From contig JAUVGT010000113.1 in NCBI GenBank assembly GCA_030593645.1, forward strand, positions 1 through 12,244: a stretch of DNA of 12,244 nt, read 5' to 3'. Shown here one piece after another: positions 1 to 6,446 of the stretch; position 1 is the first letter of the stretch; every line of letters starts with the position of its first letter. Source of the DNA: Deltaproteobacteria bacterium. GTDB taxonomy: Bacteria > Desulfobacterota > Desulfobacteria > Desulfobacterales > JAUVGT01. Both the position numbers and the translations under genes were made by a program. The notes beneath the pieces are model-generated. The model was not told the DNA's origin, ran no database searches, and saw nothing but the letters and a program-made list of their open reading frames with translations.

Positions 1-66
1 ATCGTAAGTTGAATCATTGCAAAATGCAGCACAACGCAGAAGTTGGACTTTTTACGAGACCGTCAA
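1..66. repeat. Partial dispersed intergenic repeat, cut by the window edge
   Basis: This non-coding stretch contains ACTTTTTACGAGACCGTCA (47-65), preceded by a sequence which on the minus strand reads CTTCTGCGTTGTGCTGCAT. From memory, similar words recur between genes in many Desulfobacterota genomes, probably as small MITE- or REP-like elements. Only one end would be present, so no terminal inverted repeat can be tested. No open frame of useful length covers it. The identification rests on recollection, not on a search. Confidence 0.35.
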
Positions 67-83
67 AGTTAATGAATTCTGTC

Positions 84-90
84 AAAGGAG
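84..90 (+). promoter_or_regulatory. Shine-Dalgarno for the 591-aa gene
   Basis: AAAGGAG lies 12 bases before the ATG at 103, somewhat far. A weaker purine run (AAGAGAG, 96-102) lies directly before the start. The same ten-base word GTCAAAGGAG (81-90) recurs at 11293-11302, before the LRR gene. Confidence 0.6.
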
Positions 91-102
91 CTCATAAGAG
101 AG

Positions 103-1878
103 ATGAAATATACATTATTTAAAATAAAATTAATATTGCTGCTTTTTACTGTTTTAATTACCGTTTCACCCGGTTATCTACTGGCACAAAATCCGATAGT
201 TATTGATCACACCTGTACAGACCTTTTCCGCATACCGGCGGCATGGATTGACCAGGCCAAAACCGATCTTCATATCGCCTATCAGCACACTTCCCATGGA
301 AGCCAGCTTATCACCGGAATGAATACGCTTAGAGATTTTCCTCCATTTAGCAGCAGATATGATTGGGATGATTCCGGAACACGTCCGGGAGCATTGGATC
401 TGGATGATTATGGTATTCCCGGCTGCGCGGACTTAAGCCAGGGTGATACGATTGATGGTAATGGAGTGACTCCATGGGTCACGGCCACCAGAAATCTTTT
501 GGATAATCCGGATAATAATCATATTAACGTAATAATCTGGTCCTGGTGCAGTATCAACGGACATAATATTGATCGCTATCTTTATCACATGGAACTGCTG
601 ATATCAGAATACAGTGAAGGCGGCACCAATTCGAGGGCCGCTGATTATCCGGTTAAATTTGTTTTTATGACCGGTCACGCAGAGGGCCAGGGTGAAGGCG
701 GATTTATTTTTTCTGCCAATCAGCAGATAAGACAGCACTGCATTGATAACAACAGGATATTATTCGATTTTGCTGATATTGAAAGTTATGATCCTGACGG
801 GATCTACTACTATGACAGGCCCATGTGGGATGATTTGGATTATACCATTACATCCGGAAGAGACGGCAATTGGGGTATTGAATGGTGTGCCGCGAATACA
901 GGTTCAGAACTGGAACAGTTAACCACCGGGGCAAATGTTTCAGGATACAGCGGGTGTGGTTCATGTGCCCATTCGGGATCTGCCGCAAATGGAGAAACAT
1001 TAAACTGTGTCCTGAAAGGCAGGGCCGTCTGGTGGATGATGGCACGGCTTGCCGGCTGGAATCCCAACAGCGGTTTGTCTGTGGATTTTAAAACAGATGG
1101 TATCTGGGTATACAATTCCGGCACCTGGTCCAGAATTTACAGGGGAATCGATCCTGAAAAACTCTGCGCGTTCGCCTCTCAGCTCGCCATCGATTTCGGC
1201 ACCGCCACCGGTCTCTATGTATACGATCAGGACGTGCTGTCCAGAATTTACAAAGGCGTTCCCATCGAAAAATTGACGGACTTTAACAACAACCTGGCCG
1301 TCGATTTTGGAACCGCTTACGGCATCTACAATTATGATTATGGTCTGGATACCTGGGAACGTATTTACAGGTATTCCAGCCAAAGAGATGAAGTGGTCTC
1401 CGTCGGATCAAGGCTCGTGGCCGATTTTAAAACCTCGGGGATATACGCGTATGAGGGCGGGACATGGACCCGGTTTTATAAAGGTATTGATGTTGAAAAA
1501 GTGGTACCGTTTGGCGACATGCTGGCGGTTGACTTTGGAACAGCATACGGCCTGTATCTTTACGATTTTAATACGGATACCTGGACCCGGATCTATAAAG
1601 GTGTCCCCATAGAAAAAATCGTAGAATTCGATGGAAAGCTGGCCGTTGATTTTGGGGCAGCTCAAGGGCTTTTTGCTTACGAGTATGATACCGATACATG
1701 GACCCGGATTTATAGGGGCGTGGCCGTGGAAAAAATGACCGGGTTCGCGGATAAGCTGGCGGTCGATTTTGGGACCGCATATGGAATTTATGAATACGAC
1801 TTTACTTCCAATACATGGATCAGGATATATAATTACCCGGTCGACAGGGATGAGATGGTATCCGTAACCATACCGTAA
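103..1878 (+). CDS. Secreted protein: unrecognised (SGNH-like?) domain plus seven-repeat C-terminal module
   Basis: An exported protein of 591 residues. Residues 1-28 form a signal peptide with likely cleavage after LLA. Residues about 30-320 are one globular domain I cannot name with confidence. Its landmarks are H-T-S-H-G-S at 62-67, W-S-W-C-S at 146-150, M-T-G-H-A-E at 189-194, C-A-H-S at 288-291 and a closing K-G-R-A-V-W-W-M-M-A-R-L-A-G-W at 305-319. The order of a Ser/His block, a central Gly-His block and a late His recalls SGNH/GDSL-type esterases, but the canonical GDS and GxND blocks are absent, so an enzymatic role is only a possibility. Residues 325-591 are the seven-repeat module shared with the next two genes. 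The start is fixed by the signal peptide and by AAAGGAG at 84-90. It is followed 111 bp later by a co-directional gene. I am sure it is a real secreted protein and unsure of its function. Confidence 0.93.
   Translation: MKYTLFKIKLILLLFTVLITVSPGYLLAQNPIVIDHTCTDLFRIPAAWIDQAKTDLHIAYQHTSHGSQLITGMNTLRDFPPFSSRYDWDDSGTRPGALDLDDYGIPGCADLSQGDTIDGNGVTPWVTATRNLLDNPDNNHINVIIWSWCSINGHNIDRYLYHMELLISEYSEGGTNSRAADYPVKFVFMTGHAEGQGEGGFIFSANQQIRQHCIDNNRILFDFADIESYDPDGIYYYDRPMWDDLDYTITSGRDGNWGIEWCAANTGSELEQLTTGANVSGYSGCGSCAHSGSAANGETLNCVLKGRAVWWMMARLAGWNPNSGLSVDFKTDGIWVYNSGTWSRIYRGIDPEKLCAFASQLAIDFGTATGLYVYDQDVLSRIYKGVPIEKLTDFNNNLAVDFGTAYGIYNYDYGLDTWERIYRYSSQRDEVVSVGSRLVADFKTSGIYAYEGGTWTRFYKGIDVEKVVPFGDMLAVDFGTAYGLYLYDFNTDTWTRIYKGVPIEKIVEFDGKLAVDFGAAQGLFAYEYDTDTWTRIYRGVAVEKMTGFADKLAVDFGTAYGIYEYDFTSNTWIRIYNYPVDRDEMVSVTIP
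1075..1875 (+). repeat. C-terminal module copy A, seven tandem repeats
   Basis: Seven in-frame repeats of 36, 37, 40, 36, 39, 39 and 40 residues fill residues 325-591. The core is L-A-V-D-F-G-T-A-Y-G-[IL]-Y-x-Y-D, then W-x-R-I-Y-K-G, then E-K-x-x-x-F. Repeats 1 and 4 have FK instead of FG and are shorter. Repeats 3 and 7 replace the EK segment with an R-D-E tail. Each repeat can supply short beta strands, so a seven-bladed propeller is plausible. The DNA of repeats 1-2 is closest to copy B, and that of repeats 5-7 to copy C. Confidence 0.9.
1156..1279 (+). repeat. 124-bp near-identical segment, partner of 5524-5647
   Basis: Aligned without gaps to 5524-5647, this segment differs at only four positions (two in the codon after the shared LY, then one and one). 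The first 64 bases (1156-1219) and the last 36 (1244-1279) are identical, including at silent positions. Flanking parts of the same module diverge clearly in DNA, which suggests recent gene conversion or recombination. Confidence 0.85.
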
Positions 1879-1980
1879 ATATACCATACATATAAATGAT
1901 TAATTATTGACTATAATCCCTGTTAACTTTTTCAAAATTCAGTGCGCCAAATAAAATAAATAGTAAAAAATAATGCAAAA

Positions 1981-1984
1981 GGAG
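1981..1984 (+). promoter_or_regulatory. Shine-Dalgarno for the 1419-aa gene
   Basis: GGAG, preceded by an A-run, lies five bases before the ATG at 1990 and fixes that start ahead of a clear signal peptide. The 111-bp gap before it is AT-rich and shows no convincing terminator. Confidence 0.7.
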
Positions 1985-1989
1985 CCGAC

Positions 1990-4900
1990 ATGAAAACCAG
2001 ATCGTATGACTACCATCACACATTAAAATTATTCGGATCAATCATTTGCTTTTTGATGTGGTTGAGTGTGTCTGTCTCATCAGCGCAGACGCCGCTCTAT
2101 ACATTTTACGGCCAATCGGATTATGAAAATGCCGGAACTTCGATCATAAGAGCCGGAGATGCAAATAATGATGGATATGATGATTTTCTCGTGGGAGCCC
2201 CCTTTGCCAGCTCCAATGGCTATACCTATAATGGTAAGGTTTACCTTGTTTCCGGCGTAGACGGAACTCTGATCCACACCTTTTCAGGCGAACAGGATAA
2301 TGACACCTTTGGTTTTGCTTTGGCGTGTGCCGATGATTTTAATTTTGACGGAAAGGAAGATTACATTATCGGCGCCCCGGGTATGACGGGCGGGAATGGC
2401 AGAATTTACCTTTACTCAGGAGCGGATAGACAGTTATTGAATGTGATCCTTGCCCCTCCGGACACCACGGAATTCGGTTTAAGCCTGGCAAGTATCGGGG
2501 ATATCGACAATGACAATCGAACCGATTTTATTGCAGGCGCTCCCCAGTCAACACCGCAGGGTATGAATGGTGCCGGTGCCGCGTATATCTTTTCCGGAGA
2601 TTCCGGAGCCATCATCTCCTCCTGGACCGGAACGAACCAGAATCAGTGGACGGGCTGGTGGGTGGCAGCCGAAGATTTGACCGGGGATGGAGTGCCTGAG
2701 GCACTTGTCGGCGCCCCCGGTGTCAATACGGGCGGGTACACCGAAAACGGTGAAATAATGGTCTACGAAAGCCAAACAAATGTCTGGCAATCATTCGCGC
2801 AGGGTACGGCGGACTATCAACATGTCGGAAACAGGTTTATCGGAATCGGTGATTTTGATGGCGACACGATCAATGATATTTCACAGGTCGCAAGCCCCGG
2901 TGAAGTTCAAATATTATCCGGTGTCAATGGACAGGTTATTGGAACACTTCCAATTACGTTTGGACCCTATGAGATTCCTGAAACCATCGACCTTGCGGTG
3001 GCCGGAGATGTCAATAACGATGGCAAGACCGATCTTCTGCTTGGCAGACCGGATGCGGAAGTTTTACCCCTGCCCGGTACACGCGGCCGTGTCGACCTGA
3101 TATCGGGACTTAACGGATTGATATTAGACAGCTTTGACGGGCCCGCGGAAAACAGCCGCTTTGGTATATGCGTTAACACTTCCGTTGACGTGGACGATGA
3201 CGGTATTAATGATATCCTCGTCGGCGCAGACCTTCTTGATGGGCCATTCGGTATTTATTCCGGAGCTGTGTTTGCCTTTAAGGGGACGGCCGGGCAGTCA
3301 ATCATAGACAGTGACAATGACGGCATGCCGGACGACTGGGAAATCAATTACGGTTTGGACCCGTTTTATCCGGATGACGCCCAATGGGATATGGAGGGCG
3401 ACGGGCTGAATAACCTGCAGGAATATCAAAATGGAACCAACCCTCACGATATGGATTCGGACATGGACCTCATGCCGGACGGATGGGAAGTAACATATAA
3501 TTTGAACCCGGTAAATCCGGATGACGCCTGGATGGATCATGACTCAGACGACCTTATGAATATCGACGAGTTTATGTTCGGTACCGATCCCCGCGACAGC
3601 GACACCGACGATGATACCATGCCGGATGGATGGGAAATACAATACGGTCTGGATCCAAATGATCCGGATGACGCGGCCCTGGATAATGATGGGGATGGAT
3701 TGTCAAACGCGCAGGAATATCAGTACAATACGAACCCCCTACAAGCTGATACGGATGGAGACGGGCTCAATGACGGTTATGAAATTTCAAACGGTTTGAA
3801 TCCAAATGATACGGATTCCGACGATGACAGCATGGAAGACGGATGGGAGGTTCAATATGGTCTGAATCCTTTGGACGATTCGGATGCCGCGGGCGACCTG
3901 GACTCAGACGGCTTGAACAATCTCGCGGAGTTTCAGGCCGGAAGCGATCCGACAGCAGCAGACAGTGACGGAGACGGTCTGAATGATAATGACGAAGTCA
4001 ATACGTACCATACCGACCCCGCAAAGCCGGATACGGATGATGACGGCCTAACCGATTATGATGAAATCAACACGTACCTCACCGATCCCTTAAACGCGGA
4101 CACTGACAATGACGGTTTGACCGACGGCGAAGAGGTTCTAACGCATCAGTCCAACCCGAACCAGATCGACACGGATCAAGATGGTATGCCCGACGGCTGG
4201 GAAGTGGCACATGCCCTGAACCCGGTGGATGCCGGTGACGCGGGTCAGGATCCTGATAATGACGGCGGGACCAACCTGGAAGAATATATCTCTCACACAG
4301 ACCCGAACGATCCCATCTATTATCCCGGCGGGCCGTGCTCTCTTCAATGGGAGTTTACTGCTACAGATGATATATCCACACCCAGTATCGGCCCGGATGG
4401 AACCATTTATTTTGCATCATCGGTTGGCCCATTGTACGCAGTAAACCCGGATCGTTCCATAAAGTGGACACATGAAATCGGAAGCGGGACTTCTACCCGT
4501 CCATTGATCGACAACTCCGGAAACATTTATGTTTTGGCTTCATCTTCAGGCAGACGGCTTTATTGCTTTAACCCGGACGGCACCATAAAGTGGGACAGCG
4601 CCATTTACTCCGGCGGTTGGCCAGGCGATTCCATGGCACTTGCCGGCGACGGGACGATTTATGTACCGTCAGGCAGGATGCTCGTGGCCGTTAATCCCGA
4701 CGGCACCATCAAATGGGAAGCAATCACCGAAACAGACAGCACGAAGATTTCTTCACCGGCCGTGGCTTCCGATGGAACGATTTACGTCAAATCATGGAAC
4801 GATAACATCTATGCCTTTAATCCCGACGGTAGCCAGAAATGGATGTTTAATATGAGTGCAGATGATTCACGCCCCTATACATCCCCAATCATAGACGCTG

Positions 4901-6249
4901 ATGGTACGGTATATATAGGCAGCAACCTCGGCCGATTTTATGCGTTTAACCCGGACGGAACCGTGAAATGGTCATATGGATTGGATTGGCGTGCCAACGG
5001 GCCTGCTGCCGTTGGGAGTGACGGCACCATATATGCTCAAGCATTCGACCTATACGCTTTTGATCCGGACGGCACCCTCAAATGGCAAACAGATCTAAGT
5101 GCGGCACCTTATACCGCACCAGGAATAGATACGGACGGAACGATCTATATCAGCCACTCGGATTCCTTTAAACCCGTTATCACAGCGATAAATCCGGACG
5201 GAACCATTAAATGGGAATATGATACAGGATACTATGGTACATACCTGACGAGTCCGATATTATCCATGAATGGATCCATTTACATCGGTACCCGGGGAAG
5301 CACCAGTCTTTTTCCGAACGGTAAACTGCTCGCGATCAACACCGGGTCCGGCGGGCCTGCCTCAAGCCCGTGGCCCATGGACGGGCATGACGGCCGCTCG
5401 ACCGGCAACACCGAGACCAAAAACCGGAACAGCTTTGACGAACTATCCGTTGATTTTAAATCGGCAGGTATCTGGGCTTACGATGCAGGGAACTGGCAGA
5501 GGATCTATCAGGGACTCGATCCGGAAAAACTCTGCGCGTTCGCCTCTCAGCTCGCCATCGATTTCGGCACCGCCACCGGTCTCTATGCCTACGATCAGGG
5601 CGTGCTGTCCCGAATTTACAAAGGCGTTCCCATCGAAAAATTGACGGGCTTTAGTTCCGGTCTTGCCGTAGACTTCGGAACCGCTTACGGCATTTACAAT
5701 TACGACTATAACCTCGACAGCTGGGAACGCTTCTACAAGTATTCCAACCCCCGTGACGAAGTGATTGAGGTCGGGAGCAGGCTTGTGGTCGACTTTAAAA
5801 CTCTGGGTGTATACGCATATGAGGGCGGAACATGGAACCGGTTTTACAAGGGCATCGATGTGGAAAAGGTGGTACCCTTCGGCGATAAACTGGCTGTCGA
5901 TTTTGGAACGGCATACGGGTTGTACCTGTATGACTTTACAGCCGATACCTGGGAAAGGATATACAAAGGCGCTGCCATCGTCAAAATGACGGAATTTGAC
6001 GGAAAACTGGCCGTCGATTTTGGAACCGCGCACGGTCTTTACACCTATGATCCGGCCTTCGACATCTGGACTCGCATCTACAAAGGCGTGGCCATCGAAA
6101 AGATGACCGGGTTTTCAAACAAGCTGGCCGTTGATTTCGGTACGGCTTACGGCATCTATGAATTCGATTTTACATCCGGCTCCTGGAACCGGATTTATAA
6201 ATACACGTCCGAAAGGGATGAAATCGTATCCGCGAATGTATTGAATTAA
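1990..6249 (+). CDS. Giant exoprotein: FG-GAP propeller, TSP3-like spacer, PQQ-like propeller, seven-repeat C-terminal module
   Basis: An extracellular protein of 1419 residues built from repeats. Residues 1-32 are a signal peptide (cleavage after SSA). Residues about 33-437 hold seven FG-GAP repeats, with calcium loops such as D-A-N-N-D-G-Y-D-D (from D57) through D-V-D-D-D-G-I-N-D (from D400), matching an integrin-alpha-type seven-bladed propeller. Residues 438-775 are an Asp-rich thrombospondin-type-3-like spacer. Residues about 780-1145 hold eight PQQ-like repeats (G-T-I-Y ... N-P-D-G-T-I-K-W), closing with W-P-M-D-G-H-D at W1128; eight fits the quinoprotein-type fold. Quinone-binding residues cannot be judged, and such repeats are usually structural. 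Residues 1152-1419 are the shared module. No catalytic domain is visible, so adhesion or scaffolding is the likely role, with calcium stiffening the spacer. This is inferred from domain families only. Confidence 0.95.
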   Translation: MKTRSYDYHHTLKLFGSIICFLMWLSVSVSSAQTPLYTFYGQSDYENAGTSIIRAGDANNDGYDDFLVGAPFASSNGYTYNGKVYLVSGVDGTLIHTFSGEQDNDTFGFALACADDFNFDGKEDYIIGAPGMTGGNGRIYLYSGADRQLLNVILAPPDTTEFGLSLASIGDIDNDNRTDFIAGAPQSTPQGMNGAGAAYIFSGDSGAIISSWTGTNQNQWTGWWVAAEDLTGDGVPEALVGAPGVNTGGYTENGEIMVYESQTNVWQSFAQGTADYQHVGNRFIGIGDFDGDTINDISQVASPGEVQILSGVNGQVIGTLPITFGPYEIPETIDLAVAGDVNNDGKTDLLLGRPDAEVLPLPGTRGRVDLISGLNGLILDSFDGPAENSRFGICVNTSVDVDDDGINDILVGADLLDGPFGIYSGAVFAFKGTAGQSIIDSDNDGMPDDWEINYGLDPFYPDDAQWDMEGDGLNNLQEYQNGTNPHDMDSDMDLMPDGWEVTYNLNPVNPDDAWMDHDSDDLMNIDEFMFGTDPRDSDTDDDTMPDGWEIQYGLDPNDPDDAALDNDGDGLSNAQEYQYNTNPLQADTDGDGLNDGYEISNGLNPNDTDSDDDSMEDGWEVQYGLNPLDDSDAAGDLDSDGLNNLAEFQAGSDPTAADSDGDGLNDNDEVNTYHTDPAKPDTDDDGLTDYDEINTYLTDPLNADTDNDGLTDGEEVLTHQSNPNQIDTDQDGMPDGWEVAHALNPVDAGDAGQDPDNDGGTNLEEYISHTDPNDPIYYPGGPCSLQWEFTATDDISTPSIGPDGTIYFASSVGPLYAVNPDRSIKWTHEIGSGTSTRPLIDNSGNIYVLASSSGRRLYCFNPDGTIKWDSAIYSGGWPGDSMALAGDGTIYVPSGRMLVAVNPDGTIKWEAITETDSTKISSPAVASDGTIYVKSWNDNIYAFNPDGSQKWMFNMSADDSRPYTSPIIDADGTVYIGSNLGRFYAFNPDGTVKWSYGLDWRANGPAAVGSDGTIYAQAFDLYAFDPDGTLKWQTDLSAAPYTAPGIDTDGTIYISHSDSFKPVITAINPDGTIKWEYDTGYYGTYLTSPILSMNGSIYIGTRGSTSLFPNGKLLAINTGSGGPASSPWPMDGHDGRSTGNTETKNRNSFDELSVDFKSAGIWAYDAGNWQRIYQGLDPEKLCAFASQLAIDFGTATGLYAYDQGVLSRIYKGVPIEKLTGFSSGLAVDFGTAYGIYNYDYNLDSWERFYKYSNPRDEVIEVGSRLVVDFKTLGVYAYEGGTWNRFYKGIDVEKVVPFGDKLAVDFGTAYGLYLYDFTADTWERIYKGAAIVKMTEFDGKLAVDFGTAHGLYTYDPAFDIWTRIYKGVAIEKMTGFSNKLAVDFGTAYGIYEFDFTSGSWNRIYKYTSERDEIVSANVLN
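3301..4314 (+). repeat. TSP3-like calcium-binding repeat tract
   Basis: Residues 438-775 contain five long units of about 49 residues, of the form D-S-D-x-D-x-M-P-D-G-W-E-x-x-Y-G-L-N-P ... D-G-L-x-N-x-x-E-Y-x-x-G-T-D-P. They are interspersed with four short units of about 22-23 residues (D-T-D-G-D-G-L-x-D-x-x-E). Acidic DxDxDG loops of this type bind calcium in thrombospondin-type-3 and related bacterial repeats. The order is long, long, long, short, long, short, short, short, long. It probably forms a calcium-stiffened stalk between the two propellers. Confidence 0.88.
5443..6246 (+). repeat. C-terminal module copy B, seven tandem repeats
   Basis: Residues 1152-1419 (268 aa) repeat the architecture of copy A: FK at repeats 1 and 4, an R-D-E tail at repeats 3 and 7, and termination at the stop codon. 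A lone Cys (K-L-C-A-F) in repeat 1 is conserved in all three copies. Residues 5524-5647 of the DNA are nearly identical to copy A. Confidence 0.9.
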
Positions 6250-6446
6250 TGCCGGTTTTTCGCATTAAATTGTTTGAACCCGAGTAAAATCTTTTGTAAA
6301 TGACGTATCATCATTACAGTAAAATATCAAAAGGATCGTGGAGTTTTTCAATCAAAGGCTCGGGTGTGCGGAGTGAATGATCCGTTACGCAATCAAACCG
6401 TTTTAACGGCAAGTCGGTAGTTTAAAAACCAGACAAGGAGAAAAAC
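6250..6446. other. 197-bp intergenic region before the protease gene
   Basis: No open frame or RNA gene is recognised. It holds a short self-complementary word CCGTTTTAACGG and a 7-bp inverted pair ACCCGAG (6278-6284) / CTCGGGT (6359-6365), both within chance expectation. A Shine-Dalgarno AAGGAG lies just upstream of the ATG at 6447. It is the longest gap in the window and the likeliest place for an extra promoter, but no clear -35/-10 pair is seen. Confidence 0.5.

Noticed and set aside
1907..1917. TTGACT and TATAAT words before the 1419-aa gene.
   Set aside because: The two hexamers overlap by one base and cannot act as a -35/-10 pair. No suitable partner lies about 17 bases away, so TATAAT alone in AT-rich DNA is weak evidence.
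3301..4314. Asp-rich repeats considered as dockerin modules.
   Set aside because: There are nine units of two lengths in a row with MPDGWE signatures, which fits TSP3-like stalk repeats. A dockerin is normally a single pair near a terminus.
5443..6033. Long antisense open frame over module copy B, with similar antisense frames over copies A and C (1408-1887, 9753-10199).
   Set aside because: They mirror the repeated coding sequence and appear in all copies because the sense codons are shared. None has a ribosome binding site or a plausible protein composition.
6278..6365. Seven-base inverted pair ACCCGAG / CTCGGGT.
   Set aside because: The arms are 74 bases apart, and a 7-bp match is expected by chance in a gap of this size. 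There is no T-run and no support from flanking bases.
6380..6446. Possible cyclic-di-GMP (GEMM-type) riboswitch before the protease gene.
   Set aside because: Fragments such as CGGTAG are present, but the conserved core words expected of that riboswitch are missing.
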